The notes under the pieces were generated by a model, which was not told the origin of the DNA, made no database searches, and worked only from the letters and a program-made list of their open reading frames with translations. The position numbers and the translations under genes were made by a program. A stretch of 58,988 bases of DNA, from NCBI GenBank assembly GCA_001508005.1, contig LGEZ01000013.1, positions 1 to 58,988 of the forward strand. Direction: 5' to 3'. Every line of letters starts with the position of its first letter. Position 1 is the stretch's first letter. Positions 1 through 10,489 of this stretch are shown in pieces. Source of the DNA: Clostridia bacterium 41_269. Its GTDB lineage: Bacteria > Bacillota > DTU086.

Positions 1-77
1 AGTACAACATCGCCAGCGTCATCAACAAGGCATACCTCATGACAATACTTGGCCACATCAACGCCACCATAGAACAT
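1..77 (-). mobile_element. IS110-family transposase, N-terminal fragment (runs off window)
   Basis: Reading the minus strand from an ATG at 77 gives MFYGGVDVAKYCHEVCLVDD, then AGDVV, before the window ends. The GVDVAK start with its first acidic residue is the typical beginning of the IS110-family DEDD (RuvC-like) transposase/recombinase. An AGGG lies about 8 bases upstream of the ATG. Only about 25 codons are present; the catalytic remainder and the C-terminal Ser domain lie outside. The longer plus-strand open frame at 39-353 is antisense to this gene and its upstream end and is not considered real. Confidence 0.8.
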
Positions 78-104
78 TCTATATCCCTATTTTCATTGAA
101 TTTA

Positions 105-290
105 GGCAGGGTTCTCGCAACCCTTACGAGCCACTCAACCTTGCGCATAACTCGCGGCATACAGCAAGCTGTATCCACAACGTGCTCATTCGAGTCCTCT
201 CGTATGGTCGGGGCTTTACTCTTTACTTCAGCACAGCGAAAGCTTCCTAAGGAGGTTGAGCGAAGCCCCCTGCCTTTACGAGGATATTTA
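105..290 (-). ncRNA. Putative IS110 bridge (seek) RNA region
   Basis: In IS110-group elements the non-coding end upstream of the transposase encodes a bridge RNA with successive internal-loop stem-loops that pair with target and donor DNA. Here the minus-strand RNA can form two large stem-loops. The first is closed by GGGGCTT/AAGCCCC (263-269 with 210-216) and encloses about 45 nt. The second is closed by ACGAG/CTCGT (199-203 with 126-130) and encloses about 68 nt, including a small ATACAG-CTTG-CTGTAT hairpin. An AGGGTT/AACCCT hairpin follows before the transposase start. The architecture fits; loop-to-target pairing cannot be checked because the other end is missing. Confidence 0.5.
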
Positions 291-382
291 TCCGAGTTGC
301 CCCGGGAATTCCTATGTGGTTGTCAAGGATTAAGTCTATTGGCTTGGAGCTAATTAAAACTAAAGTACAAGGAGGGAAAGAC

Positions 383-1312
383 ATGAAAATACTTGTCACA
401 GGTGGATGCGGTAATATTGGGCCCCATGTAGTTAAGTCATTGAAGGACAAGGGTCATGAGATTAGAGTGGTGGATATAAATGAAGAGGGACTAAAAAAAT
501 TGGCTGCACCTGGAATTGAAACTTTGGCTGGTGATATTTCAGATAAAGATTTTATTTATGAAGCAGTTAAAGGAATGGATGCGGTAATTCATCTAGCATG
601 GAGTTTTTCAAACAACATTTTAGAACTCTTTGACGTTGATGTAAGAGGTTATGCCTACATACTGGATGCAGCGGAAAAGTATAATGTGGAACATGTTATT
701 AATGCCAGCACAGCAGTGGTATATGGAAAACCTCAGTACAGCCCAGTGGATGAAAATCATCCCCGCATAGTAGAAAGGGCTAGAAAACCAATGTATGCTC
801 TCGCAAAATTTGTTACAGAAAAACTGGGAACAATTTATGCTTTAGAAAAGGATATGGCAGTCAATACAATTATGATCTGGTATGCATATGGAGATGAAAT
901 TGGAGGCAAACACCTACGCAATATGGTAAAAAGCGCAATAGTAGAAGGAAAAATTGTTGTGCCCAAGGACTGTGGAGGAAGTTTTCTCCAGCTTGATGAC
1001 CTTGTAACAGGTATAGAAGGAATATTCAAACATAAACCCAAGGGGGAATTGTTTAACCTAGCTACTATCTATTTAACCTGGGAAGAGCTTGCTCAATTAA
1101 TTGTCGAAAGAGCAAATCCCAGTGCAAAAGTTATTGCAGTACCCAAAGAAGAATGGACAGGAAGTACTTTCTTAACAGATGACTGGGAATTCAGTGTTAA
1201 AAAAGCAGAAGAAATGCTGGGATATAAAACACGTTTTTCCAGAGAAGAAGCTATAAATCACTTAGGTAAAGCACTGGAAGCATGTATCGCTGAGGTTAAA
1301 GCCAGTCTTTAA
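383..1312 (+). CDS. NAD(P)-dependent epimerase/dehydratase (extended SDR)
   Basis: A 309-aa extended short-chain dehydrogenase. The N-terminus has the Rossmann motif TGGCGNIG (residues about 6-13). An acidic residue after beta-2 (VVDIN) suggests NAD binding. The active-site region shows ASTAVVYG and the YxxxK pair as YALAK. The start at 383 is chosen because AAGGAGGGAAAGAC sits just upstream; a frame open from 314 has no ribosome site and lies in the IS end. Such proteins act on nucleotide-sugars or related carbonyls, but the substrate cannot be told. The gene stands alone; the IS110 end lies directly upstream and may have replaced or altered its promoter. A bidirectional terminator follows. 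Confidence 0.85.
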   Translation: MKILVTGGCGNIGPHVVKSLKDKGHEIRVVDINEEGLKKLAAPGIETLAGDISDKDFIYEAVKGMDAVIHLAWSFSNNILELFDVDVRGYAYILDAAEKYNVEHVINASTAVVYGKPQYSPVDENHPRIVERARKPMYALAKFVTEKLGTIYALEKDMAVNTIMIWYAYGDEIGGKHLRNMVKSAIVEGKIVVPKDCGGSFLQLDDLVTGIEGIFKHKPKGELFNLATIYLTWEELAQLIVERANPSAKVIAVPKEEWTGSTFLTDDWEFSVKKAEEMLGYKTRFSREEAINHLGKALEACIAEVKASL

Positions 1313-1318
1313 TTAAAA

Positions 1319-1352
1319 TTAAAAGGGGGTGGGTTTAAACCACCCCTTTAAT
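1319..1352. terminator. Bidirectional terminator between epimerase and thiE paralogue
   Basis: A hairpin with arms AAAGGGG-TGG and CCACCCCTTT around a GTTTAAA loop lies between convergent genes. It is followed by T-rich DNA on both strands (TTTAATTTTATT on plus, TTTTAATTTTAATT on minus). The stop codon of the minus-strand gene lies inside the loop. Confidence 0.8.
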
Positions 1353-1970
1353 TTTATTCTTTAACTGCAGAGCAGTTTTTCTGGGATCTGGAGATTCCAA
1401 AATTGCAGACATTACCGCAATATTGTCTACTCCCACATTTAAAACCTTATGGACATTTGTTATATTAATACCTCCAAGGGCAAAAATAGGCACCTTAATT
1501 CTAGCTTTAATCTCAGACAACACCTCTATGCCCTTGGGCACCAATCCGGGCTTTGATTTTGTCTCAAAAATGTGGCTGAAAATTATGTAATCGGCCCCTT
1601 CACGCTGAGCCCTTTCCGCTTCTTCAATGTTGTGAGTGGATACACCAATTATTTTTTCATCCCCTAAAAGGCCGCGCACTGTTTTTAGAGGCAAAGAAAC
1701 CTGCCCTAAATGAACTCCATCAGCTCCTACAGCCATTGCCACATCGACCCTATCATTTATTAGAAATAAAACATTTGGGAACTCCCTTAACACTTCTTTT
1801 AATTTTAGAGCCATGCTGTAAACATCAAAAGCCGTGCTGTTTTTTTCCCTAAGCTGAACAATATCTACTCCACCCGCTGCCGCTTCCCTTACCACAGCCT
1901 CAAGGGGGCGCCCTTTAGTTAGTGAAGCACTGGCTATGAGGTACAGCTTCTGCTTCATGTTTTGTCTCAT
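1335..1970 (-). CDS. Thiamine-phosphate synthase family protein (ThiE/TenI paralogue)
   Basis: A 211-aa TIM-barrel protein of the ThiE/TenI family. Seen motifs are VQLREKN (about residue 38), LINDRVDVAMAVGADGVHLGQ (about 70-90, here cited as one region) and the phosphate-binding FALGGIN (about 163). The family joins HMP-PP to thiazole phosphate (ThiE) or aromatises the thiazole (TenI). It is the last gene of the purine operon: its ATG overlaps the yerC stop by 4 bases (ATGA). A second, more canonical ThiE with the TDTGP segment lies at 30926-31561 inside a thiamine salvage cluster. This copy has KPGL in the matching loop, so it could be TenI-like. Purine and thiamine synthesis share AIR as precursor, which makes the location sensible. 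Confidence 0.8.
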   Translation of the reverse strand: MRQNMKQKLYLIASASLTKGRPLEAVVREAAAGGVDIVQLREKNSTAFDVYSMALKLKEVLREFPNVLFLINDRVDVAMAVGADGVHLGQVSLPLKTVRGLLGDEKIIGVSTHNIEEAERAQREGADYIIFSHIFETKSKPGLVPKGIEVLSEIKARIKVPIFALGGINITNVHKVLNVGVDNIAVMSAILESPDPRKTALQLKNKIKGVV

Positions 1971-2290
1971 TCCTGCTCCCTGCCCTTTTTCTTACTTTTT
2001 TGTTCTAACTTTTTTAATATTATTTTATAGCCATCTGCCCCATAATCCAGCGCTCTTTTAACCCGGCTTATTGTTGCTGTACTTGCCCCTGTAATCTTTG
2101 ATATGTCAGAATAGGTCTTATTTTCCATCAACAATTTGGCTACTTCCAGCCTCTGAGCTAAAGATTTTATTTCGCTAACAGTGCAGATATCCTCAAAAAA
2201 TCGGTAGCATTCTTCTTTATTTTCCAGCAGAAGAATTGCATCAAAAAGGGCATCCACAGACTTATCTGCCCATTTGCTTTGATAAACCAA
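1967..2290 (-). CDS. yerC: YerC/YecD-family TrpR-like DNA-binding protein
   Basis: A small protein (107 aa from the TTG at 2290) of the TrpR-related YerC/YecD family. It has the family core EECYRFFEDICT followed by a helix-turn-helix around SDISKITGASTATISRVKR. The TTG start is preferred because AGGAGG lies 8 bases before it; the frame is open to a TTG at 2311 without such a site. The C-terminus is Lys-rich. It lies between purD (about 30 bases upstream) and the thiE paralogue (4-base overlap). Its operator is not known; co-transcription with the pur genes suggests, but does not prove, a regulatory link to purine or amino acid supply. Confidence 0.8.
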   Translation of the reverse strand: MVYQSKWADKSVDALFDAILLLENKEECYRFFEDICTVSEIKSLAQRLEVAKLLMENKTYSDISKITGASTATISRVKRALDYGADGYKIILKKLEQKSKKKGREQE

Positions 2291-2321
2291 AGAACAAACC
2301 TCCTCTGCCAAAAACAGGCTT

Positions 2322-3605
2322 CTAAAGCAGCCCCAATCTCCTTAAAGCTTTTTCCCCAATGTCTCTGCGGTAGTGCATATTCTCAAATTGAACCCTGCCA
2401 ATTACACCGTAAGCTTTATCTAAAGCTTCTTTAAGAGTCTTACCCTTTGCTGTAATTCCCAAAACCCTGCCCCCTGCCGTAACAATTTCTCCATCAGCTT
2501 TTTTTGTGCCTGCATGAAAAATAAAAACATCCTCACCAAAATTATTTTCCAGGCCTTTTATAACTTTCCCTTTTTCATACTTTCCAGGATAACCCTTTGA
2601 TGCCAGCACCACACATGCACTGGGATATTCGCTCCAGCTTAACTGAATTTCATGCAATCTTTTCTCCACGACAGCATTCATAATATCCACCAAATCATTT
2701 TTTAATCGAAATAAAACTGGCTGCGCTTCAGGATCCCCAAACCTTACATTAAATTCCAAAACCATAGGGCCTTCATTGGTAATCATCAATCCTGCATAAA
2801 GTACCCCTTTATATTCTATACCCTTTTCTTTAAGCCCCTTAATCGTTGGCTTTAAAATATTCTCCACAACCCTTTTATGAATTTCTTCAGTATAAACAGG
2901 TGCAGGGGAATAAGCTCCCATTCCTCCGGTGTTAGGACCCTTATCACCATCAAATACAGCTTTATGATCTTGGGAAGAAACCATGGGAATAATGGTTTCC
3001 CCATCCACAAAGGACAGTATGCTGACTTCTTCACCGTATAAACGTTCCTCAATAACAATTTTTTCCCCTGCAGTTCCAAAAACTTTTCTTTCCATAATAT
3101 TAGAAACTGCATTTAAAGCTTCTTCTTTAGAAGAAGCAACCACAACCCCTTTTCCTGCAGCAAGACCATCAGCTTTTACCACAAAAGATTCTTTCTGACT
3201 TTTAAGAATATATTCTTTTGCATCAGTGGAATTATCAAAAACTTCAAATGGGGCAGTGGGAATGCCATATTCTTTCATAAAATTTTTTGCAAATACTTTG
3301 CTGCCTTCCAGCATAGCAGCTTCTCTTAATGGACCAAAAATCTTAAACCCCTCTCTTTCAAAGATATCTACAATCCCTTCTACTAATGGAGCTTCAGGCC
3401 CCACCACAGTTAAATCAATTTCCTCTCTCTTTACCAGATCCAATAGACTATTTAAGTCCAAAGGATCTATGGGTACACAGTGAGCAAGCTTTTCGATACC
3501 TGCATTTCCTGGGGCACAAAAAATCTTTTTAACCTTAGGGCTCTGGGAAATCTTCCATACTATTGCATGCTCTCTTCCGCCCCCACCAACAACCAAGACC
3601 TTCAT
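2322..3605 (-). CDS. purD: Phosphoribosylamine-glycine ligase (GAR synthetase)
   Basis: 427 aa, full length for the family. PurD makes GAR from phosphoribosylamine, glycine and ATP, the second step of purine synthesis. The N-domain begins with VVGGGGREHA; VGPEAPLVEGI follows near residue 70. The ATP-grasp region carries VKADGLAAGKGVVVA (about 143-157), and the metal-binding segment reads EFNVRFGDPEAQ. The ATG at 3605 follows GGGGGTGTATGGATT. It is the last purine-pathway gene of the operon, 31 bases after purH. Confidence 0.97.
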   Translation of the reverse strand: MKVLVVGGGGREHAIVWKISQSPKVKKIFCAPGNAGIEKLAHCVPIDPLDLNSLLDLVKREEIDLTVVGPEAPLVEGIVDIFEREGFKIFGPLREAAMLEGSKVFAKNFMKEYGIPTAPFEVFDNSTDAKEYILKSQKESFVVKADGLAAGKGVVVASSKEEALNAVSNIMERKVFGTAGEKIVIEERLYGEEVSILSFVDGETIIPMVSSQDHKAVFDGDKGPNTGGMGAYSPAPVYTEEIHKRVVENILKPTIKGLKEKGIEYKGVLYAGLMITNEGPMVLEFNVRFGDPEAQPVLFRLKNDLVDIMNAVVEKRLHEIQLSWSEYPSACVVLASKGYPGKYEKGKVIKGLENNFGEDVFIFHAGTKKADGEIVTAGGRVLGITAKGKTLKEALDKAYGVIGRVQFENMHYRRDIGEKALRRLGLL

Positions 3606-3636
3606 AATCCATACACCCCCAATGCTGCTGAAAACT

Positions 3637-5175
3637 TTAATGCTTAAAATGCCTCATTCCTGTAAATACCATTGCTATTCCATATTTATCGGCAGCCTCA
3701 ATAGATTCTTCATCCCTAATGGAACCACCAGGCTGAATAATAGCTTTTATTCCAAATTTAGCAGCCAGTTCAACAGTATCTTTAAATGGGAAAAAGGCAT
3801 CAGAAGCCAGTACCGCCCCCTCAGCCTTGTCCATTGCTTGGTTCAATGCAATATTAGCAGATCCAACTCTGTTCATCTGACCAGCACCTATGCCTAGAGT
3901 AACAGAATCTTTAGCTACCACAATGGCATTTGATTTTACATGCTTCACAATTTTCCATGCAAAAAGCAAATCTTTTATTTCATCCTCATCGGGCTTTCTT
4001 TTTGTAACAACTTTCCATTGGTCAGGCTGAACAATTTCCGTATCCAGATCCTGTACAAGAAATCCCCCACTTACTTTTTTAATATCATATCCGGTATCCT
4101 TATCCTTCCACCATCCGCATTCAATCACCCTTAAATTGGGCTTCTTAGAAAAAACTTCTAAAGCTTCGGAGGAAAAAGCTGGAGCTATAACAGCTTCAAG
4201 GAATATTTCAATCATTTTAGAAGCTGTTTCGGCATCAACCTCTCTATTGAGCCCCACAATGCCTCCATAAGCAGAAAGGGGATCAGCATTAAAAGCACGC
4301 TCGTATGCATTTTTCAGATCTTTTCCCAAAGCTGCTCCGCATGGATTGTTATGCTTAATAATAACAGCAGCAGGCTCTTCAAATTCTTTAACAGTGGATA
4401 GAGCAGCTTCAAGATCTATGATGTTGTTAAAAGAAAGTTCTTTACCTTGATGCTGTTTTGAACCACCTACAGTGCCTTCTCCCAAAGTGTCATCGCTGTA
4501 GAATGATGCTTTTTGATGGGGATTCTCTCCATAGCGCAGCTTTTGAATCAACTTACCAGAAACAGTAAATACTTTTCCGAAGGAATCTTTATCTTTTAAA
4601 TTGGAAAAATATTTAACTATAAAACTGTCGTATTGAGCGGTATGTGCAAAGGCTTCCAAGGCCAATTCTAAACGATAATCTTCGTCTACTTTTTTATCCT
4701 TTAGTTTTTCTATAATTTCCTCATATCTGTCGGGATTAACCACCACAAGAACATATTGAAAGTTTTTCGCTGCTGCCCTTATCATAGCAGGCCCGCCAAT
4801 ATCTATATTTTCTACAGCTTCTTCAAGGGTAACATCAGGTCTGCTGACTGTTTCTTTAAAAGGATATAAATTCACAGCAACCACATCAATAGGGATTATT
4901 CCATTTTCTTTCAATTCATTAATATGAGCTTCTGTCCTTTTTGCAAGTATTCCCCCATGAATTTTGGGATGAAGAGTTTTCACCCTCCCATCAAGAATTT
5001 CAGGAAATCCTGTTATTTCACTTACATATGTAACATCAATACCATTTTCTTTAAGGGTTTTATACGTACCGCCCGTAGAAACTATTTCATAACCTAGAGA
5101 AGAAAGCCCCCTAGCAAAATCTACAATTCCTTTTTTATTGGAAACACTTAAAAGAGCTCTACCTTTTTCCATCAT
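3637..5175 (-). CDS. purH: Bifunctional AICAR transformylase / IMP cyclohydrolase
   Basis: 512 aa. The N-terminal MGS-like cyclohydrolase domain (about 1-190; [36 protein letters not shown]) closes FAICAR to IMP. The C-terminal transformylase domain uses 10-formyl-THF and has the KHNNPCGAA motif near residue 273. The start overlaps the purN stop by 4 bases (ATGATGG), and GAGGAGG lies just upstream, so translation is probably coupled. The 10-formyl-THF cofactor links this gene to fhs and the 5-formyl-THF cyclo-ligase elsewhere in the window. Confidence 0.97.
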   Translation of the reverse strand: MMEKGRALLSVSNKKGIVDFARGLSSLGYEIVSTGGTYKTLKENGIDVTYVSEITGFPEILDGRVKTLHPKIHGGILAKRTEAHINELKENGIIPIDVVAVNLYPFKETVSRPDVTLEEAVENIDIGGPAMIRAAAKNFQYVLVVVNPDRYEEIIEKLKDKKVDEDYRLELALEAFAHTAQYDSFIVKYFSNLKDKDSFGKVFTVSGKLIQKLRYGENPHQKASFYSDDTLGEGTVGGSKQHQGKELSFNNIIDLEAALSTVKEFEEPAAVIIKHNNPCGAALGKDLKNAYERAFNADPLSAYGGIVGLNREVDAETASKMIEIFLEAVIAPAFSSEALEVFSKKPNLRVIECGWWKDKDTGYDIKKVSGGFLVQDLDTEIVQPDQWKVVTKRKPDEDEIKDLLFAWKIVKHVKSNAIVVAKDSVTLGIGAGQMNRVGSANIALNQAMDKAEGAVLASDAFFPFKDTVELAAKFGIKAIIQPGGSIRDEESIEAADKYGIAMVFTGMRHFKH

Positions 5176-5786
5176 CTAACCTCCTCTTTAAGAATTCTAA
5201 CTTTTCTCCCCTGCAGTACTACCCTCCCCTGGGCTATCAATCTCACCACTTGGGGATAAAGGCGGTGTTCTTGCTCAAGTATTCTGGCTGACAGGCTTTC
5301 CACTGTATCGTCATCATATACAGGAACAACCCGCTGGGCAATAATGGGGCCAGTATCAACACCCGCATCCACAAAATGCACAGTACAGCCGGTATATTTT
5401 ACTCCATAATCTAGGGCTTGTTTTTGAGCATTGAGCCCAGGAAAAGCAGGTAGAAGGGAAGGATGAATGTTTATAATTCGATTATGAAAGCGGTTTACGA
5501 ATTTTTCACTCAAAATCCTCATAAATCCAGCAAGGCAGATGAGGTCTACATTTATCTTTTCTAAAATATCCCCCACTGCCATATCATAGGTTTCCCTATC
5601 CGGATACCTTTCAGGGGGGATAAAATAATCTTTTATCCCGTGCTTTCTTGCCCTTTCTAAAGCTAAAGCATCCTCTTTATTGCTGAGAACAGCTACTATT
5701 TCAGCACAAAGTTCCCCCTTTTCCATACTGTCAATAAGAGCCTGGAGATTAGATCCCCTTCCTGAAGCCATTACAGCAATGCGCAC
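5172..5786 (-). CDS. purN: Phosphoribosylglycinamide formyltransferase (10-formyl-THF dependent)
   Basis: 204 aa with a GTG start at 5786 after [15 protein letters not shown] (residues 9-17) forms the phosphate-binding loop. The catalytic Asn-His-Asp set is visible as [12 protein letters not shown] (about 105-116) and the Asp of [10 protein letters not shown]. The enzyme formylates GAR to FGAR. It is packed 20 bases after purM and overlaps purH. Confidence 0.96.
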   Translation of the reverse strand: MRIAVMASGRGSNLQALIDSMEKGELCAEIVAVLSNKEDALALERARKHGIKDYFIPPERYPDRETYDMAVGDILEKINVDLICLAGFMRILSEKFVNRFHNRIINIHPSLLPAFPGLNAQKQALDYGVKYTGCTVHFVDAGVDTGPIIAQRVVPVYDDDTVESLSARILEQEHRLYPQVVRLIAQGRVVLQGRKVRILKEEVR

Positions 5787-5805
5787 CCGGTAAACCCCCT
5801 TCTTT

Positions 5806-6864
5806 TTAAATTATTTCTACACCCTTTTCTCCTGAAACTATCCTGCCAATATTAAAGGCTTTCTCTCCATATTTCTTCAGCAAATCGAGGGTTTTATCTC
5901 CATCCCGGGCATTAACAATAAGAACCAGGCCAATTCCATTGTTGAAAGTTCTATGCATTTCATGATCATCAACATTACCCAGTTTTTTGATCCAATCAAA
6001 CACCACAGGACGCTCCCACGAGCCTCCATTTATTATGGCTCGACAGCCTTCAGGAAGAATGCGAATTAAATTTTCAATTAAACCTCCTCCCGTAATGTGA
6101 GCCATACCAGATATAGAAACCTCATCTAAAACTCTTAGTACAGATGAAACATAAATTTTCGTAGGTTTTAAAATTTCTTCTGCAATGGTACATCCCAAAT
6201 CAGAAATATATGTATCAACATCATAGCCATGAATCTCAAATAAAATTTTTCTCACCAGTGAATATCCATTGCTGTGCAGCCCTGAAGAACCTAAACCAAT
6301 AATCAGATCTCCCGGCTTAATACTGCTTCCGTCTATAATCTTTTCTCTCTCTACAATGCCCACAGCAAAACCGGCTATATCATATTCATCTTCATCATAC
6401 ATACCGGGCATTTCTGCCGTTTCTCCACCTATGAGAGCACATCCTGCTTCCCTGCATCCCTCACTTATTCCCTTAACAATTAAAGCCACTTTCTCCGGAT
6501 TCATCTTTCCCACAGCAATATAATCTAAAAAAAATAATGGAGCGGCACCACAAACAAGAATGTCGTTGACGCACATAGCTACAGCATCAATACCCACTGT
6601 ATCGTGCTTGTCTGCCATAGAAGCAACTTTAAGCTTGGTGCCCACTCCGTCAGTTCCAGCTACCAAAACAGGATTCTTAAACTTACTAATATTAAACTTT
6701 CCCATATTTAGGGAAAAAAAGCCTCCAAAGCCCCCAAGATCTGCCAGCACTTCAGGACCCCATGTACTTTTTACGTATTCCTTCATCAATTCAACAGCTT
6801 TATTTCCTGCATCAATATCAACTCCAGCAGATTTGTAGTCAACCTTTTGAGACAACCCCAGCAC
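5806..6864 (-). CDS. purM: Phosphoribosylformylglycinamidine cyclo-ligase (AIR synthetase)
   Basis: 352 aa, normal length. Starts at a GTG (6864) just after a GGAAAAGGG site. The N-terminus [12 protein letters not shown] is the family signature; [12 protein letters not shown] (about 70-81) and GGETAEMPG (about 148) belong to the ATP and substrate sites. It converts FGAM to AIR, the branch intermediate shared with thiamine pyrimidine synthesis. It sits between purF and purN in pathway-gene order. Confidence 0.97.
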   Translation of the reverse strand: MLGLSQKVDYKSAGVDIDAGNKAVELMKEYVKSTWGPEVLADLGGFGGFFSLNMGKFNISKFKNPVLVAGTDGVGTKLKVASMADKHDTVGIDAVAMCVNDILVCGAAPLFFLDYIAVGKMNPEKVALIVKGISEGCREAGCALIGGETAEMPGMYDEDEYDIAGFAVGIVEREKIIDGSSIKPGDLIIGLGSSGLHSNGYSLVRKILFEIHGYDVDTYISDLGCTIAEEILKPTKIYVSSVLRVLDEVSISGMAHITGGGLIENLIRILPEGCRAIINGGSWERPVVFDWIKKLGNVDDHEMHRTFNNGIGLVLIVNARDGDKTLDLLKKYGEKAFNIGRIVSGEKGVEII

Positions 6865-6882
6865 CCCTTTTCCAGGTTGTTC

Positions 6883-8295
6883 TTAAAATATTTTTTCATG
6901 GTATTGCGGTATTTCGGTAAGATAATCACCATTAAAACATGCCACACAGATTTTTTCTTTAGGCAGTCCCACTGCTTTTATAAGGCCCTCTAAACTAAGG
7001 TAATGAAGGCTGTCTGCACCTATATGCATGCATATCTCATCTATGCTTTTTTGAGCGGCAATAAGTTCTTCGCGGGATGAAGTATCAATGCCGTAATAGC
7101 AGGGATATTTTATTGGTGGAGAGCTTGCCATCATATGAACTTCTTTGGCCCCTGCTTCTCTTACAAGCTGAACAATTTTTCTGCTTGTGGTTCCCCTAAC
7201 TATGGAATCATCTATCATTATAACCCGTTTCCCATTCAGTATCTCCCTTACAGGATTCAGTTTAAGCCGAACCCCAAGATCTCTCATTTTTTGGGTAGGC
7301 TGAATAAATGTTCTTCCCACATATCGATTTTTAATAAGACCGGGCATGTACGGTAAATTTGCTTCCTGTGCATAACCTATAGCTGCTGAAGTTCCCGAAT
7401 CCGGAACGGAAATAACCATATCAGCATCTATTTTTGCTTCCTTTGCAAGCTGCCTGCCCAATTCCAACCGCACTAAATTTACATTTTTCCCATCAATATT
7501 ACTATCAGGTCTTGCAAGATAAACATATTCAAAAACACACAGCCCCTGCCTTTCTCTATTTTCAATAAAAATGGAATCAATCCCATTTTCATCAATTACC
7601 ACAATTTCTCCAGGTTTAATATCCCGAACAAATTTAGCCCCTACGGTATTAAGGGCACAGGTTTCCGAAGCAACCACTGGGGATCCATCCAGATCTCCTA
7701 AACAAAGAGGTCTAAAACCATATGAGTCCCTAACAGCTATCAGCTTATCCTGAGTCATAATAATTAAAGAATAAGCTCCTTCCAGTGTGGAAACCACTTT
7801 TTTTACAGCAGAAAGCACATCTTTTTCCTCACAGCGTGCAATTAGATTCGCAATTATTTCCGTATCACTGGTAGACTGAAAAATTGCTCCTTTTTCTCCC
7901 AGCTTATTTTCTAATTCATTGGAATTAACAAGATTACCATTATGAGCAAAAGCAGCCATTCCCCAATAATATCTAAATACCATAGGCTGCGCATTAATAA
8001 TAGAACTGGACCCTGTTGTTGAATAGCGAACATGCCCCACAGCTATTTTCCCTTTTAATTCCTTCAGAATGCTTTCATTAAAAACTTCTGTAACAAGCCC
8101 CATGCCTTTATAAACTTTAATATCCTTTCCATTGCTTACTCCTATTCCTGCACTTTCCTGGCCTCGATGCTGCAGTGCATGAAGCCCGTAATAAGTTATG
8201 CGGGATACCCTTCTACCGGGCCCATAAATTCCAAAAATACCGCACTCATCTCTAACCTTATCTTCCTCAAAATCAAAAATTAAAGCATCAGACAT
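6883..8295 (-). CDS. purF: Amidophosphoribosyltransferase (Fe-S type)
   Basis: 470 aa. It is the committed step of purine synthesis (PRPP plus glutamine to phosphoribosylamine). The class II glutaminase nucleophile is Cys18 ([10 protein letters not shown]), so the first 17 residues are a propeptide expected to be cleaved. The PRTase motif is [14 protein letters not shown]. Cys residues in [16 protein letters not shown] and CVACF match the four ligands of the B. subtilis-type 4Fe-4S cluster, an oxygen-sensitive form. The ATG at 8295 follows GGGGGGCGATTGA. The gene overlaps purL by 16 bases. Confidence 0.97.
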   Translation of the reverse strand: MSDALIFDFEEDKVRDECGIFGIYGPGRRVSRITYYGLHALQHRGQESAGIGVSNGKDIKVYKGMGLVTEVFNESILKELKGKIAVGHVRYSTTGSSSIINAQPMVFRYYWGMAAFAHNGNLVNSNELENKLGEKGAIFQSTSDTEIIANLIARCEEKDVLSAVKKVVSTLEGAYSLIIMTQDKLIAVRDSYGFRPLCLGDLDGSPVVASETCALNTVGAKFVRDIKPGEIVVIDENGIDSIFIENRERQGLCVFEYVYLARPDSNIDGKNVNLVRLELGRQLAKEAKIDADMVISVPDSGTSAAIGYAQEANLPYMPGLIKNRYVGRTFIQPTQKMRDLGVRLKLNPVREILNGKRVIMIDDSIVRGTTSRKIVQLVREAGAKEVHMMASSPPIKYPCYYGIDTSSREELIAAQKSIDEICMHIGADSLHYLSLEGLIKAVGLPKEKICVACFNGDYLTEIPQYHEKIF

Positions 8296-10487
8296 TCAAT
8301 CGCCCCCCGCCAGGCTTTTTCCATCTTAGCAATGCTGAGATTAATAATCTCATCAGAAAATTCACTAACTTTTATTTTAAGCTCCCTTCCTCCGACCTCA
8401 CCAATTAAACTTGTGGGTACACCAAATTTTTCTGCAAGGCTTAACATATCCTCTTTTTTATTCTTGTCAACAGTTACAATTATTCTAGATTGAGTCTCCC
8501 CAAAAAGAAGTTCAGGAAGCTCAAGATTTTCTTTAACTAAATTAATGTCTGCCCCAATATTTCCACTTATGCAGGATTCTGCTAAGGCAACAGCCAGTCC
8601 CCCTTCTGAACAATCATGGGCACTTTTAATTAAATTAGTTCTAATGGCTTCAAGGCACAGATCTTGTACTGCCTTTTCTTTTTTAAGATCTAAAACTGGC
8701 ACCCTTCCCGTTTCCAGCCCATGGACTACCTCCAAATACATACTTGCACCAAGTTCGGGCTCCGTCTTTCCAAGAAGAAAAATAAGATCGCCTTCTTCTT
8801 TAAATCCCTGGCTTCTAATATGGCTGATGTCCTCAATCAATCCTACCATTCCCACAATGGGAGTAGGATAAATGGCACCCCTTTCACTTTCATTATAGAA
8901 ACTCACATTACCGCTTATAACAGGCGTTCCAAGAGCTTCTGCAGCCTCGCTCATACCTTTAATTACCTGTTCAAACTGCCAATAAATTTCTGGTTTTTCT
9001 GGATTTCCAAAATTCAAACAGTCCGTTAAAGCTATGGGACGGGCGCCTGCACAGACAACATTGCGCGCTGCCTCAGCTACGGCAATGGAACCGCCCATAC
9101 GGGGATCCAAATAGCAGTACTTACCGTTGCCGTCCATAGATGCTGCTATAGCCTTATTTGTTCCTTTAATGCGTAAAACAGCTGCATCAGAACCAGGTCT
9201 GACTGCAGTATTAATTCTCACCATATGATCATACTGCCTGTATACCCATTCTTTACTGGCAATGGAAGGAGATGAAAGGAGATCAATAAGCACTTTATTC
9301 ATATCCTCAGGAATCGGAAGTTTACGCCAATCAAAACTTTCAGCTTCTTTAAGGTAGGAGGGCTCTTTTTTCTCAGGACTGTAAACGGGGCACATTTCAG
9401 TAAGAGCTCGGGCTGGTATTTCTGCTTCTACTTTGCTTCCATTTTTCACCCTGAGAATACCATCACTGGTAACGTATCCTATGACTACTGCTTCAAGATC
9501 CCACTTTTTGAATACTTTTTCTACTTCTTTTTCCTTACCCTTTTGTGGAATAACAAGCATTCTTTCCTGGCTTTCAGAAAGCATAATTTCATAAGGTGTC
9601 ATGCCTTTTTCTCTAAGGGGCACTCTGTTCACATCAATTTCCATACCCAATCCTGCCCTTGAAGCAGTTTCACTTGTAGCCCCTGTAATACCTGCAGCTC
9701 CCAAATCCTGCATCCCCACTATATATCCTGCCCTAGTTACTTCAAGGCAGGCTTCCAAAAGCAGCTTTTCCATAAAGGGATCTCCCACCTGAACCGAAGG
9801 TCTTTTGCTTTCGGATTCAGAGCTGAGCTCTTCTGAAGCAAATGTAGCTCCATGGATACCATCTCTACCCGTTCTTGCTCCTACCAGCATTACAGGATTT
9901 CCTACTCCTTCTGCTTTTCCCCTTGTGAGATCATCACGGTTTAGAATTCCTATGCACATAGCATTTACTAAAGGATTGCCTTCATAGCTCTTATTGAAAT
10001 AGACCTCTCCCCCAACAGTGGGTATCCCCATGCAGTTTCCATACCAAGCAATTCCACTAACAACACCGTTAAAAAGATACCTAACCCTTGGGCTATCAAG
10101 TCTGCCGAATCTCAATGAATTTAGCAAAGCAATGGGTCTTGCACCCATACAAAGTATATCTCTAATTATTCCCCCAACTCCCGTAGCAGCTCCCTGAAAA
10201 GGTTCTATAGCAGAAGGATGATTATGGCTCTCAACTTTAAAAACCACAGCCTTACCATTACCTATATCAACTGCTCCTGCGTTTTCTCCAGGTCCGCATA
10301 TTACCCGCTCCCCTTTGGTTGGAAACATCTTTAAAGCCTTTTTAGAATTTTTATAACTGCAGTGCTCTGACCACATAACAGCAAACATTCCCAATTCCAA
10401 ATAATTGGGTTCCCGCCCCAGTATTTTTTTTATCAGCTCATATTCGTTTTTCCTAAGCCCCATTTCTTTCCAGGTTTCACTTTTCAC
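8280..10487 (-). CDS. purL: FGAM synthase, large subunit
   Basis: 735 aa, the small Gram-positive type PurL that works with separate PurS and PurQ. Seen are [12 protein letters not shown] near the N-terminus, the ATP-site [14 protein letters not shown] and the second-half [16 protein letters not shown]. It converts FGAR to FGAM using ammonia from PurQ. I place the start at the GTG 10487, because GGAGAGG lies 7 bases before it; an in-frame GTG at 10496 is too close to that site. The start region overlaps the purQ stop. Confidence 0.96.
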   Translation of the reverse strand: MKSETWKEMGLRKNEYELIKKILGREPNYLELGMFAVMWSEHCSYKNSKKALKMFPTKGERVICGPGENAGAVDIGNGKAVVFKVESHNHPSAIEPFQGAATGVGGIIRDILCMGARPIALLNSLRFGRLDSPRVRYLFNGVVSGIAWYGNCMGIPTVGGEVYFNKSYEGNPLVNAMCIGILNRDDLTRGKAEGVGNPVMLVGARTGRDGIHGATFASEELSSESESKRPSVQVGDPFMEKLLLEACLEVTRAGYIVGMQDLGAAGITGATSETASRAGLGMEIDVNRVPLREKGMTPYEIMLSESQERMLVIPQKGKEKEVEKVFKKWDLEAVVIGYVTSDGILRVKNGSKVEAEIPARALTEMCPVYSPEKKEPSYLKEAESFDWRKLPIPEDMNKVLIDLLSSPSIASKEWVYRQYDHMVRINTAVRPGSDAAVLRIKGTNKAIAASMDGNGKYCYLDPRMGGSIAVAEAARNVVCAGARPIALTDCLNFGNPEKPEIYWQFEQVIKGMSEAAEALGTPVISGNVSFYNESERGAIYPTPIVGMVGLIEDISHIRSQGFKEEGDLIFLLGKTEPELGASMYLEVVHGLETGRVPVLDLKKEKAVQDLCLEAIRTNLIKSAHDCSEGGLAVALAESCISGNIGADINLVKENLELPELLFGETQSRIIVTVDKNKKEDMLSLAEKFGVPTSLIGEVGGRELKIKVSEFSDEIINLSIAKMEKAWRGAIECLML

Positions 10488-10489
10488 AG

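Noticed and set aside
39-353. Plus-strand open frame of 104 codons at the window start
   Set aside because: It is antisense to the IS110 transposase start and its structured upstream end, has no ribosome site and no recognisable protein features.
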